From contig OZ022340.1 in NCBI GenBank assembly GCA_963989245.1, positions 33,560,710-33,624,709 on the forward strand: 64,000 nucleotides of DNA, in the 5' to 3' direction. The position numbers and the translations under genes were made by a program. Below are positions 23,425 to 34,512 of this stretch, one piece after another. Positions within the stretch are counted from its first letter, which is position 1. Every line of letters begins with the position of its first letter. The notes beneath the pieces were generated by a model. That model did no database searches. It was not told the DNA's origin and saw only the letters and a list, made by a program, of their open reading frames with translations. Source of the DNA: Nansenia antarctica (taxonomy: Eukaryota; Chordata; Actinopteri; Argentiniformes; Microstomatidae).

Positions 23425-24576
23425 AGGTAAGGTGGTAAGGTGAAATTGTTGATAAAAGAGTAGTCCACAACATCAGGAACACATGCTACCTGAAGAATAG
23501 GTTTCTCCACTCTCATATGGAGTAACTCTCCCATGTCACACTGTGATGGTGGTCATTGTAGTCTGTCTGGGATGGAGGATGTCAGTGTAGTCTCTTTCAG
23601 AAGGACAGTTTAGTCTCTCTGTGGTGGAGGGGAATCTTGGGGGAGTTGTTACACAACACATTCTTGTTTATTTATTTATTTGTATTTTACATAATTAGAG
23701 TTAGTAGATTTGTGACAGCCCCCCAGTGTGTCTGAATTGGAGTCCTAGTATACTGTACTTCCAAATGGTTTAGCATGGGGGGTCAGGTTCAGTACTAGAT
23801 TTGGGCCGAGGTCCAATAGTGTCCTACCTACAAAAGGTTTTGTACATATAATAATTTTGTTCATATAATAATGTTGTACACATAATCATTTTGTTCCTAT
23901 TTATAATAGTTCCTGCAATTTCCTGTAAATGTCTTTATCAATTAGTAATCCACAGTATGATTATGTATTTGTGTATGTTGTTTTTTAAATAATAAAATGC
24001 TGAGACAATACTATGACATTCATTGTGTTCTTCATATTTCCAAGACATCTCAAGACATCTTAAGACATCTTCATATTTCTGTGTGAATAAATGTAAATAA
24101 ATGGCATTTAGGAAAAGACAAAGCACTCTCACACAAGTATACTTTTGATAAAATAAGCTGTATTTCCATGCAGGAAAATCAGTCCAATAACATGTGAATA
24201 AATGTAAATAAATGGCATTTAGGAAAAGACAAAGCACAAGTATACTTTTGATCAAATAAGCTGTATTTCCAAGCAGGAAAATCAGTCCAATAACATCGCT
24301 AAGTCTGTTATTGTCATTGTTTGTACCAGTGATTAAGCCATAGGGCACTTAGTAACACATGGCTACTTGGTATGTAGGAGATCTCATCTGTCACTCACGG
24401 TCAATGTCACCTCACTTTTCTTCCTTGAACCTCCCACGTCAGGTGGTGCGACTGTCTATGGACTATTATCCAATCACGTCTTCAACAATTGCACTCCGAT
24501 ACGACGGACCCCCTTTAGTAATGACTAACGCCAAATTGGTGCAACCCAGGCCAGATCTTTACTTTGTACAATTTAT

Positions 24577-24741
24577 CAGGGGAGAGCGCGAACGCAGTCC
24601 CCCACTACCAGAAATTATGCAATCGAGATTTCTACATTTGAGAAATTCGATGGGGTCAGTACAGCCGAAAGTGCAATGGCTGAGCCTCGCCCATGGTGAA
24701 CCACCTTCTTGATCATGGTGTCTCCCTTGCCAGGTAAGTAT
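24577..24741 (-). ncRNA. RNU1: U1 snRNA gene (unit 7)
   Basis: Full-length copy with all elements in array-consensus form: ATACTTACCTG, CCATGATCAAGAAGG, GCACTTTCGG, AATTTCTGG and the terminal hairpin ending CCCCTG. It is a plausible functional copy. Confidence 0.95.
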
Positions 24742-24781
24742 GAGTTGTACACGTCGGTCGTGGGCAAGTGACTGTGGTGCA

Positions 24782-24833
24782 CAAACTACGGGTCCACGGT
24801 GTGGCTCAGTCATTTCCCCATCATGCATTGCGG
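24782..24833 (-). promoter_or_regulatory. U1 promoter elements, unit 7
   Basis: Consensus PSE-like and STAF/SPH-like blocks. Confidence 0.65.
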
Positions 24834-26117
24834 CATATATAACATGTACAGCTACAGCATATTTTACAGTCCATCTGAGATCTTAAACTAAGCAAGAACA
24901 CTGTATATCCGCCAGTATAACGAATAGAGTTCAGACGCATCGGCCAAATGGATTCAATGTGTTTTCTTTAATGTGTCGTTCCTTGTTTGTGAGTGAGAGT
25001 CGAGAGGACCGTGAGACACCCGGCTGCAATGCCGACATTGAACACAGGGAGAGTGGCGGCGCTGTTGCACACTAATTTGACTAGAAGCCGAGTCTATCGT
25101 CGTGCAATGTCCATACTCACTACGCGTTGTGATTGACAGTGTCCATACTCGCTACGCCAATCAGATGACAGTGTCCATACTCGCTACACCAATCAGATGG
25201 CAGAGCCGAGTATAGACATCCCAATCAGATACCGGTTTGACTGTTTGTCCCGCCTTCAGCACAGAGGTTTGACTGTTTGAATGAAGACAGTCACGCCTTC
25301 AGCACAGAGCGAGCTGAGCAGAAGAGCGATCAGACTCTAGCCTTCAAAACGAGTGAGTAACTAAGTCATTTTGATATTAATATTTAATATTTTAATAAGT
25401 CAAAGTATTTCTGTGTAAATGAAGCAATGTCCTTCACGAAGCATGCTAGTTAGCGCGTTAGCTAGTTCTTTTCACTCCGAGCAGTGTCGACATCGATGGG
25501 GGTCTCCAATTGACTCCATTCAAAGTGATTTACATTCCCTGTCCTCTCCCCTGTCCGGACACATTTGAATTTTCACCGTAAGCCCCGGTAAGGCGACGTT
25601 ATTAACCCGCAAAGAGTGTATCCCGGGCACCGTCTTTGTCCGCGAATAACACCGGCTAACGCTGGCTAGGAAGGTGGTAAAAATACAAGACTATGCTGGA
25701 TAACTCCACCATCAGTATACGGTCAGTTTGAAACATCAGGCATCATTCTGGCACCCCGGGAAGTAATGTTTTGAACCCCGAGAGCATGCATATATGTCTA
25801 TCCGAAAATAGTACACTCTCCTCGGCCACTGCACGCGCCTCTCCTCGGTAACGTGGAGGAACGAAAAGCTTACAGCACCGTGTATTCAGCACGGTTCTTT
25901 GCCGGCGTGAAAGCCCTATCCTATCCCTCTGCCTCTCCACTCAATTAATCCTTTATTCATTCATTCATTCATGTATGAATCCACCCATTAGTCCATTATG
26001 GACAGTGCGCTAGTTATGGGTGATTGTCAAATGTTTCAGATTTACACATGATTGGTGAAGATGATATGTACTGTCTGTCAGACCATATATCTTTTTTTTT
26101 ATTCTGGCCCAATATGA

Positions 26118-26606
26118 TTTTCTCTCTCTCCTCCTCTCTCACCCTTATGTCTCTCTCTCCTCCTCTCCTCCTCATGTCTCTCTCTCCTCCTCATGTCTCT
26201 CTCCTCCTCTCTCACTCTCATGTCTCTCTCTCCTCCTCTCTCACTCTCATGTCTCTCTCCTCCTCTCTCACCCTCATGTCTCTCTCTCCTCCTCTCTCAC
26301 TCATATCTCTCTCTCCTCCTCTCTCACTCTCATGTCTCTCTCCTCCTCTCTCACTCTCATGTCTCTCTCCTCCTCTCTCACTCTCATGTCTCTCTCTCCT
26401 CCTCATGTCTCTCTCTCCTCCTCATGTCTCTCTCCTCCTTATGTCTCTCTCCTCCTCTCCTCCTCATGTCTCTCTCTCCTCCTTATGTCTCTCCCCTCCT
26501 TATGTCTCTCTCCTCCTCTCCTCCTCATGTCTCTCTCTCTCCTCCTTATGTCTCTCTCCTCCTTATGTCTCTCTCCTCCTTATGTCTCTCTCCTCCTCCT
26601 CTCTCT
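26118..26606 (+). repeat. CT-rich minisatellite, unit 7 (489 bp)
   Basis: This is the left boundary of the 17.4-kb higher-order repeat. The tract is 15 bp longer than its counterpart in unit 9, while everything to its right is in exact register. Confidence 0.88.
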
Positions 26607-26611
26607 GGTAG

Positions 26612-26978
26612 TTCAAGGATGAGGTGGTGAAGGAGGTGGTGGAGAGGATGTGTAATGACTTCTCTGGCCAGTGCTGCACCCACAAAGCTGCACCCACAAA
26701 AAGAAAAAAATGTGGAGACAATGCCAACCCAACTCAACCCTACTTGGTGAAGACAGGAACCACAGGCAACCGGTGAAAATCACAGGCATATGGGCTACCA
26801 TGTCAGGTAAAATAGTCTTACTGAAAGACCTTGTATAAAAAATATTGATGGGAATCTATAGCCTGTATACCTTAATACTTGATGTCTTTTATTTTCAGAG
26901 AATCCACAGCTCCTGTTTGAAGGGACCGTGTTCCTGCCACTCCACAGAGAAGATCCCCTGACAGGCTGTGAAGAGTAG
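26612..26978 (+). pseudogene. Exon-like blocks, unit 7
   Basis: Blocks are at 26612-26806 and 26899-26978 with the intron 26807-26898. The 14-bp duplication is present. The LINE insertion at 27121 splits the downstream 74-codon open stretch. Confidence 0.5.
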
Positions 26979-27120
26979 GGAGCTTCTCTTCCCACCCTCA
27001 GCCATCACTGACACCCTCCTGTTCCTACATCATAAATGTTTTTGGGAACCACGCCAACTTGTTGGGATAGGTATGAAGTCAACTGCCACCAATGGGCAAT
27101 ACTGTGAAATTGTTGATAAA

Positions 27121-27979
27121 GGTGTTTTTTATTGGTTTTTATAAAAACGCAACACCGTGTATACAATCAATTAATCAAACAATCAGACATTTAAGACATT
27201 ACATTCAACAACAACCAACATTAAACTAACTAAAGTGCTCAGTGTTCAGTGTATTGTCCAGTGTAGTGTAATGTTCAGTGTTCAGTGTTCAGTGTCCAGG
27301 TTCCAGTGTCGGTAGGAGGCAGGGGTAAAAAACCTGTTCGCTGTGCATCCGGGAAAAAAATTCCCCTGCAGCCCTCTAGTTGTAGAGCGACTACTATCCA
27401 GTTTGCCCACCAGTGCAAAGCCGTGGCTCCCCCACCTCCCTCCCCCGAGGGACCCCACACACCCGACTCACCCGACCCGCCCCACCACCGGCGCATCCGG
27501 CCCAGCCCACCAGGCTCAGACTCCTGTAGCCCTTCACGAGGCTAGCCGGACCAGGCGCCCCAGCGGCGGAGCAGATCGAGCACGCAGGCCGACCAGAGGC
27601 CCCTGAGGAGAGGCCCAGAGAGCTCGGCGCATGGCAGGCAAGCAGAGGCGAAAAACCTGTACACAGCTTTTCCAGGGAAAAAGCTCCCTGGCTCTTCTCA
27701 GCTTGTTCCGGGCTGGGGGTTGGGGGTTGGCGGGTAGGGGACTGGGCCTGTAGCTGGGGGCCTGGAGTTGGGGGGGGGTGGCCCGGAACAGGGGGTTTGG
27801 GGTCGCTGAGTTGGAACCTGGGGTTGGTGCTGGGGTGACGTGGTGGTTCCCGCCGGTCTCTGCTCCTGGGTCTGGAAGCCTGGGTAGGTGTCAGAGCTGG
27901 ATATGACATGTGCCTGAAAAGATACAGGAGTGAGAGAAGGGAGGTGTGCATGGTTTGTGTAGTGTGCATTTTGGTGTCA
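27121..27979 (-). mobile_element. 3' part of truncated LINE, interrupted by a full-length LINE
   Basis: This is 3'UTR sequence only. The target-site duplication GTGAAATTGTTGATAAA is at 27104-27120, with its partner at 35544-35560. The other piece of the same insertion is 35335-35528. Its 3' end has CGCAACACCGTGTATAC, distinct from the nested full-length copy (CACAACACCGTATATAC). Confidence 0.88.
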
Positions 27980-29165
27980 GGTGTTTTTTATTGGTTTTTA
28001 TAAAAACACAACACCGTATATACAATCAATTAATCAAACAATCAGACATTTAAGACATTACATTCAACAACAACCAACATTAAACTAACTAAAGTGCTCA
28101 GTGTTCAGTGTATTGTCCAGTGTAGTGTAATGTTCAGTGTTCAGTGTTCAGTGTCCAGGTTCCAGTGTCGGTAGGAGGCAGGGGTAAAAAACCTGTTCGC
28201 TGTGCATCCGGGAAAAAAATTCCCCTGCAGCCCTCTAGTTGTAGAGCGACTACTATCCAGTTTGCCCACCAGTGCAAAGCCGTGGCTCCCCCACCTCCCT
28301 CCCCCGAGGGACCCCACACACCCGACTCACCCGACCCGCCCCACCACCGGCGCATCCGGCCCAGCCCACCAGGCTCAGACTCCTGTAGCCCTTCACGAGG
28401 CTAGCCGGACCAGGCGCCCCAGCGGCGGAGCAGATCGAGCACGCAGGCCGACCGGAGGCCCCTGAGGAGAGGCCCAGAGAGCTCGGCGCATGGCAGGCAA
28501 GCAGAGGCGAAAAACCTGTACACAGCTTATCCAGGGAAAAAGCTCCCTGGCTCTTCTCAGCTTGTTCCGGGCTGGGGGTTGGGGGTTGGCGGGTAGGGGA
28601 CTGGGCCTGTAGCTGGGGGCCTGGAGTTGGGGGGGGGGGGCCCGGAACAGGGGGTTTGGGGTCGCTGAGTTGGAACCTGGGGTTGGTGCTGGGGTGACGT
28701 GGTGGTTCCTGGGTCTGGAAGCCTGGGTAGGTGTCAGAGCTGGATATGACATGTGCCTGAAAAGATACAGGAGTGAGAGAAGGGAGGTGTGCATGGTTTG
28801 TGTAGTGTGCATTTTGGTGTCAGGCGGGTGATCAGTACTTCCCTGTGACCCAGTGGTGTTGGTCATCCTGGTGCTGGTGGTGCTGGCAGAGACGGCTGGT
28901 TCGGCTGTGGGTTGTGTGTGGTGATATTCTGGTGAGGGTAGGAAGTGGGTCAGTGCTGTGTACATGTGTAGGTGGTGGAAGGTGCAGTAAACTTCCCTGT
29001 TGGTGTTGTGCGCTGCTCCTCTCCTGGTCCTTGTGATGGTGATACTGCTGACCAGGGCTTGTGCTGGAACGGTGGTGAAGGTGATAGTGCAGGAACTGGT
29101 GGTGTAGTGAGGTAGGCCCGGGGTGGGGGGGGGTTGGGCGATGCGGCGCGGCATGGGGGGGGGAT

Positions 29166-32100
29166 TTAGAGGATGACGTCCTTCCATCTCTCCACCCCCC
29201 ACACCGCTCTTGCTTGATCCGGGTTATTTTTAAAGTCAACAATAGCATGGTCCCTGAGGCAGAGGGTGATTCTCCTCCTCAGGGTTGTCAGGTGGACGCT
29301 CTGTTTCTGATAGACCCTGATGTTCCTCGTCTCCCAGAGTACCTGCTTGACGGCGCTGATGATCCTCCACTGTTGTTGTAGTTGGGGGGTTGTGCACCCC
29401 CCGGGAGGACCATACAGGATGTTCTCGCTCGTCAAGCGGGGCAGGGTCAGCAGGCTGTTTAGGGAGACAGAGGGAACAAACAGGGCCCAGACCCGCCTGG
29501 CCACGGAGCACTCACAGAACAGGTGGTTAATGTGTTCTGTGTCCGTGCATCCGTGGGGGCATTTCTCAGTCGTTGCGATGTGCCGCCTATGCAAGAATTC
29601 CCTAGTGGGGAGACAACCATGAGCAGCCATCCAGGCAATGTCTTTTTGTTTATTGTTAGTACATTTATGATTAATGTTTTTCCATACCTGTTTGGAGTCC
29701 ACGGCTGTGCTGGCCTTGGGGTGAGTAATGGTTTCCTTCGACCTTATGAAGGTCATAATGTCTTTGTATTTCCATGAGGCCAGCCCAGCCGCGGACAATC
29801 CTGTCTTGAAGGCAAAGTCCCTCCATATCTTGTAGACTGGAGGGGGGTCCCAGCTGTAGGGCACAGTGTGATTTATTGATGCGGTCACCCTGAGTGTCCG
29901 GAGGATGGGTGTGGCATAGTATATTTCAAAGAACCTGGCTTTCCTATCTTTGTTGTTGATGTTGTTGATGAGGTTGGAGAGTCCCTGTGCCCTAATGATG
30001 TTTAGGATGTCTGGGACCCCTTTCCCCCCATTCTCCACTGTTTTGTACAGGGTGGTGCGTTTTAGTTTTTCCATCTGGCTCCCCCAGACAAAGGTAAACA
30101 TGATCCTTTCGATGGTTTTGGATACTGCTCTGTCTGGGGGAAACACCCTGCCCAGGTAAAGGAGAATGGGAAGAACAATAGCCTTCAGGACCAGGATCTT
30201 GCCTGTCATTGTGAGAGGCCGTGCACTCCACTCACAGATCTTCTTTTGGACCTGGCGGATGGTCTCCTTCCAGCTGCCGGAGGCTCCTCCATCTTTCTGG
30301 TAGGTGATCCCCAGCAGCTTAATGTTTTCCGTCTTTACAGGGAAGGAGGTTGCCAGGTTCTCCTGCCAGTGCTGCGACAGAAACAGCTCACACTTACCCC
30401 TATTGATCAGGGCGCCAGTGGCTGCACAGTAGTCCTCCACCACTTTCGTTGCTGTGGAAATGGAGCGACTATCTGTGCCGACGATGGTAATGTCGTCCAT
30501 GTACGCCACCACCTTGAGCCTCTCCCCCCGGGCCCCTGGTAGAGGGTAGCCCATGATGTTGGGGGAGCTCCTGATCTTCCGTAGGAACGGCTCCAGGTAG
30601 ATGACGTACAGTAGAGGGGCCAAGGGGCATCCCTGCCGTACTCCAGCTTTGATGGGGAAGGGGTCTGTCAACTGGTTGTTGATCCGAACTCTGCTCGTGA
30701 TGTTGTTGTAGCAGAGTTCGGTCCAGTTGAGCAGGTGCTGGGGGAAGTTCATGCCCCTCAGGACCCTCTGCAGGAAACCATGGCTAACCCTGTCAAAGGC
30801 CTTCTCCTGATCCAGGCTGAGAAGGCCTAAAGGGGACCTCCGCTCCTGGGAGTGCAGGATGAGGTCTCTCACCAGGAGCAGGTTGTCGTTGATGGACCTA
30901 CCGGGGACGCTACAGGTTTGGTCAGGGGCTATAACTGAGGGGAGGAGGGTTTGAAACCGTTGGGTGAGGGCTTTTGTCATAATTTTATAGTCCACTGGGA
31001 GGAGATTGATGGGGCGCCAGTTCCGGAGGTCCTTGAGGTCCCCTTTCTTGGGGATCAGTGTGACCGTACTCTGTCTCATTGACTCTCCAAGCCTCCCTTC
31101 CCTGTAGACGGCTTTGAAGACCTCCGCCAAGTCCTCCTTGAGGAGATCCCAGAGAGTCTTGTAGAACTCTGCTGGGATCCCATCCGGTCCAGGGGCCTTG
31201 TGTGTATTCAAGGAGTGCACGGCCCGGGTGAGCTCCTCCGTGGTCAGCTCTGGGTTCTCACTCTCACCACCCTCGGGGACCCGGTCCAGACCATCCAGGA
31301 AGGTGGCCATGAGAGTCTCGTCGGTTGTCTTGATGTTGTAGAGACTCTCGTAGAACTCTCTTGCCACCCCCGGGATGTTGCCTCTGTCTGACACGGTGTC
31401 CCCATTGGTGTCGTATAGGGACAGGATAGGCTTGTGTTTTGACCGTGCCTTGCGGAAGAAGTGGCGTGTGCATTTCTCCTCCTCCTCCAGGCCCTGGAGT
31501 TTTTCCCTGAACTGTTTCTTTTGTTGTTGCTCCCGGTAGAGGGTGGCAAGGTGTTGTTTGGTCTCAGCCAGTTCTCGGGCCACATCCAGACCACCCAGTT
31601 GTAGGAGACTTAGGCGTTGGAGGGCCGCGTTGTGGTGTTGAAACCTGGCCCTCTGTTCTGCCGCTTTCCTCCTTCCGACTGACCCGAAGTAGCCCTTTGT
31701 CCTGGCCTTAACCATCTCCCACCACTCTATCGGGGAGTCGAACAGTTCTTTTAGGGTCCTCCACTCCAGGTAGCGCCTGGAGAAGGAATGCACCACTGTT
31801 GGGTCCTGAAGGATCGATGTATTCATCCTCCAGGTACCCCTACCCGCTCTTGTTTGGCCATCCCATTCCAGGGACACTGTCAACATCCTGTGGTCCGAGA
31901 AGTGGGCCGCCTGGCTGGTCAGGGTTCCCATCCTCAGACCTGGCGAGAGCAAGAACATGTCTATCCTGGAGGAAGAATTCCCGGAGGAACTCACCCTTGT
32001 GTGTGTCGGCGGGGAGGTGCCACCGGCGTCTACCAGTTGGAAGTCGTCTATGATGGACTGAAGTTCTGTAGTGGATTGGTCTCTCCTGGGCCTGCTGCGG

Positions 32101-32552
32101 TCCTCATCCCGGAGGGCACAGTTGAAATCTCCCCCCACTAGGACTGGTGTGGGGATGAGGAGGAGAGACCGAAGTTTCTTGAAAAGGGAGACTCTCTTGG
32201 CCACGTTGGTTGGGCCGTACACATTGATGACCCTCAGCGGCGAACCCTGGATCTCTAGGTCCAGAACCAGGATTCGCCCGCTCTCTACAACCTCCCCCTT
32301 TTTGGTCTGCAGAAAAGGGTTGGCCACCAAAATGCCGACCCCATCAGCTCTATCAATGTTTGAGCCTGACCAGAGAGAGTCCCCCCGTGTCCATTCCTCC
32401 TCCAGGGTGGCGTCCATCTCCTTGAATGGGATGGCGCACTCCTGGAGGATATACATGTCTGACTGATGTTGGGTGATGTACTGGTAGACGACCTCCCGTT
32501 TGTCTGGTTGCCGGAGGCTTCTGGTGTTGAGAGATGAGATTGTTATCCTCAT
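29166..32552 (-). CDS. LINE ORF2: endonuclease-reverse transcriptase (1,128 aa), copy 1
   Basis: It nicks target DNA and reverse-transcribes the element RNA. Residues 1-222 form an APE-type endonuclease with the expected active-site residues: N9, E38 (LQECA), YGP at 112, GGDFN at 140-144, RID at 196-198 and SDH at 219-221. The reverse transcriptase occupies about 450-800: KAPGPDGIP from 452, LIPK at 499, LDQEKAFDRV with D581, RQGCPLAP at 639-646 and AYMDD with D686/D687. The C-terminus carries C998-X3-C1002-X7-H1010-X4-C1015, the L1/Tx1-type zinc-binding motif. All catalytic residues are present and there are no internal stops. The start ATG overlaps the ORF1 stop (ATGA), which fixes the start and suggests coupled translation. 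Confidence 0.93.
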   Translation of the reverse strand: MRITISSLNTRSLRQPDKREVVYQYITQHQSDMYILQECAIPFKEMDATLEEEWTRGDSLWSGSNIDRADGVGILVANPFLQTKKGEVVESGRILVLDLEIQGSPLRVINVYGPTNVAKRVSLFKKLRSLLLIPTPVLVGGDFNCALRDEDRSRPRRDQSTTELQSIIDDFQLVDAGGTSPPTHTRVSSSGNSSSRIDMFLLSPGLRMGTLTSQAAHFSDHRMLTVSLEWDGQTRAGRGTWRMNTSILQDPTVVHSFSRRYLEWRTLKELFDSPIEWWEMVKARTKGYFGSVGRRKAAEQRARFQHHNAALQRLSLLQLGGLDVARELAETKQHLATLYREQQQKKQFREKLQGLEEEEKCTRHFFRKARSKHKPILSLYDTNGDTVSDRGNIPGVAREFYESLYNIKTTDETLMATFLDGLDRVPEGGESENPELTTEELTRAVHSLNTHKAPGPDGIPAEFYKTLWDLLKEDLAEVFKAVYREGRLGESMRQSTVTLIPKKGDLKDLRNWRPINLLPVDYKIMTKALTQRFQTLLPSVIAPDQTCSVPGRSINDNLLLVRDLILHSQERRSPLGLLSLDQEKAFDRVSHGFLQRVLRGMNFPQHLLNWTELCYNNITSRVRINNQLTDPFPIKAGVRQGCPLAPLLYVIYLEPFLRKIRSSPNIMGYPLPGARGERLKVVAYMDDITIVGTDSRSISTATKVVEDYCAATGALINRGKCELFLSQHWQENLATSFPVKTENIKLLGITYQKDGGASGSWKETIRQVQKKICEWSARPLTMTGKILVLKAIVLPILLYLGRVFPPDRAVSKTIERIMFTFVWGSQMEKLKRTTLYKTVENGGKGVPDILNIIRAQGLSNLINNINNKDRKARFFEIYYATPILRTLRVTASINHTVPYSWDPPPVYKIWRDFAFKTGLSAAGLASWKYKDIMTFIRSKETITHPKASTAVDSKQVWKNINHKCTNNKQKDIAWMAAHGCLPTREFLHRRHIATTEKCPHGCTDTEHINHLFCECSVARRVWALFVPSVSLNSLLTLPRLTSENILYGPPGGCTTPQLQQQWRIISAVKQVLWETRNIRVYQKQSVHLTTLRRRITLCLRDHAIVDFKNNPDQARAVWGVERWKDVIL

Positions 32553-34123
32553 GGTTCTTGGATTTGGTTTGTTCCAATTTTTGCTAAGCTATTGCACATG
32601 AGGTTGAGGCCCTCCAATGGGTCGTTGGGGGCCAGATAGTGTGGTACCTCCCCTTGGCTGCTCATGGTGTGGGGGTTGTCTCCCCTCTGACTGCCTGGTG
32701 GCCCCCTCATCTGTGTTGTTGATGAGGTGATTTTCGGTGGCCCGTACGGTCCGGTGAGCATGGACTGGGGGTGGCTGGTGGGCTGTGCAGGGTGAGGAGC
32801 ATGTGATGACTGGAGAGAGGAAGAGGGTGGGGAGGAGGGTTTGGGGGGGGGAGCCGGCTTACCTGTATGGCGTTGGGGTTTGGGTTCTGGAGTAGTCTTT
32901 TTGTCTGGTTTTTTCCGGATTGCCTTTTTTTGTGGTCTTTTGCGTTTTGTTTGAGCCAAGCTCCAGTCATTTTCACTGTCTGATTGGGAGGGGAGGTGGA
33001 TCTGCGGTGTGCTGCTGGTGGCTATCTCAATAGAGGCCGGCTCCCCCTTCATGGTGTTTTTGCAGGGGGTGGAGGTGGCCATGGGGTTTAGGAGGGGGTG
33101 GGTGTTGAGGTTGTCTGTAGGGGGTGCTGGGACGGTTGGTTCCTCTCCTTCTCCTTCTCCGTCGCTCGAGCTCTGATCGTCCCCTCCATCGCTCGGGCGC
33201 CGGTCCTCCTCCGTCTCTCCCTTCTCTTCCTCCATGTTGGGTGTGGGTTGGGGTGTGGGTTGGGGTGGGGGTGGGGGTGGGGGTTGGGGTGGGGGTGGGG
33301 GTGTGGGTTGGGGTGGGGGTGGGGGTTGGGGTGGTGGTTGGTTGGATTTATAGCCCCGGGCTCGACTTGCATAAGAACTTGGGCAGTCACGGTAAAGATG
33401 CCCCTGTCCCCCGCACAGGTTGCAAGGTCTGGTCGTGGTGCACTCCGACGTCGGGTGGTCTTGGCGGCAGATTTTACATACCACGGCCTTGCAGGCCGCT
33501 GCCAGATGGCCCAATTGGCCGCAGTTCCTGCAGAGCTTCGGCATACCGTAGTAGTAGACGGAGCCCCTGTTGTTCCCCAGGTTGATGGTGCTGGGGATAT
33601 GTTGGACTCCGCCTATCCCCTCCGGGTCCGGACGGAGTTGCACCAGCCATTTCTTGGCCCCCGTCCACACTCCGTCTTCATCCAGGACCATCCGGGCCCC
33701 CGATTTAAGGGTGGCATGACGGTGTAGCCACACCTCAATATCATATTCCTGAATCACCTCATTGTGGAATTGAATTGTGACCACTTTTGATTCTAAATCC
33801 GTTAGTGGGTGGGCTGTAAAACGGTTAAGTGGGGGTTTGTGTTCATTAATCCTATGAAAGGTCCAGAATTCCTCTAACAGTTGGGGGGTTTTAAAGCTAA
33901 CTTCAAAACATTCATTCGGCCCAGGGGGCTTCACCAGGCAGTTTAGATCAGACGGCACAAAGCCCATACCTCTCTGTAGAACCGCCCTGCTGAATTCCAG
34001 GCGGGTCATCGTTGTTACTGGTCTGGCAGTCTTCTGTTGGGGGGCTCCATCCCTGGCAGCCTCCTCAGTTGGGTTGAGCGTCAACCTGACGGCGTTGTAG
34101 CGCCGCATCGCTCCGGGGTTCAT
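32549..34123 (-). CDS. LINE ORF1: CCHC zinc-knuckle RNA-binding protein (524 aa), copy 1
   Basis: Predicted nucleic-acid-binding and chaperone protein of the element RNP. Residues 40-190 look like an RRM-type region with alternating hydrophobic strands (VTIQFH near 115, DIEVWLHRHATL near 128). Three zinc knuckles follow: C198-X2-C201-X4-H206-X4-C211, C216-X2-C219-X3-H223-X4-C228 and C234-X2-C237-X4-H242-X4-C247. A long Pro/Gln-rich linker lies near 262-295, encoded by a G-rich run on the plus strand at 33239-33341. An acidic Glu/Asp/Ser stretch and a basic Lys-rich stretch come next. The RRM-plus-CCHC plan fits Tx1-type ORF1 proteins. The RRM call is by pattern and less certain than the knuckles. 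Confidence 0.9.
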   Translation of the reverse strand: MNPGAMRRYNAVRLTLNPTEEAARDGAPQQKTARPVTTMTRLEFSRAVLQRGMGFVPSDLNCLVKPPGPNECFEVSFKTPQLLEEFWTFHRINEHKPPLNRFTAHPLTDLESKVVTIQFHNEVIQEYDIEVWLHRHATLKSGARMVLDEDGVWTGAKKWLVQLRPDPEGIGGVQHIPSTINLGNNRGSVYYYGMPKLCRNCGQLGHLAAACKAVVCKICRQDHPTSECTTTRPCNLCGGQGHLYRDCPSSYASRARGYKSNQPPPQPPPPPQPTPPPPPQPPPPPPPQPTPQPTPNMEEEKGETEEDRRPSDGGDDQSSSDGEGEGEEPTVPAPPTDNLNTHPLLNPMATSTPCKNTMKGEPASIEIATSSTPQIHLPSQSDSENDWSLAQTKRKRPQKKAIRKKPDKKTTPEPKPQRHTGKPAPPPKPSSPPSSSLQSSHAPHPAQPTSHPQSMLTGPYGPPKITSSTTQMRGPPGSQRGDNPHTMSSQGEVPHYLAPNDPLEGLNLMCNSLAKIGTNQIQEP

Positions 34124-34512
34124 CGTTGGAGTGGGGTGGGGGGGGTGGGGGATCAGGGAGGAAGGAGGGAGAGGAATAGGGTTAGGGGGAGGTTGTAGAT
34201 AATTTTTTGGGGGGGGGAATAGGGTACTTGCCGTTAGGTTAGGGGTGTTGTTCCTCTCAGGTCCTCACGGCAGATTTTGGACTCTGGCTTGGGTCTGGAA
34301 CTGGGTTCCCGTCTGGGGACAAAAGAGGGACACCTGAGAGCGAGTGGGGACACCAGGTGGCCAGAGACCTACGGTCTTCAAAGCACTCCCCTGTGTCCCT
34401 CTCGCTCCTAGCTTAGATGTTATAGTTGTCCTCCCTCCTGGTCTGGTTGGGGTCCACTGGCTCAGCTGGGTCGGCTGGTGGGTGTTGGGCCCTCTCTCAC
34501 CTCTGGCGTGCT

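Larger units (their letters stand above)
21426..24358. repeat. Array unit 6, rearranged around a LINE
   Basis: The left 305 bp are normal unit sequence up to the middle of U1. A truncated LINE follows (21731-23424 plus filler to 23439). Unit sequence resumes at 23440 with the GTGAAATTGTTGATAAA that flanks the other LINE copies. The U1 5' half, its promoter, the CCAAT block, the CT tract and the exon-like blocks are all missing. The two flanks come from different places in the unit, so this is a recombination product rather than a simple insertion. Confidence 0.88.

Noticed and set aside
33098..33727. Plus-strand Gly/Val/Trp-rich frames
   Set aside because: They are antisense to the Pro-rich and zinc-knuckle region of LINE ORF1.
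34180..34200. GGGTTAGGGGG string as a telomeric repeat
   Set aside because: It is a single occurrence in a G-rich leader, with no tandem TTAGGG array.
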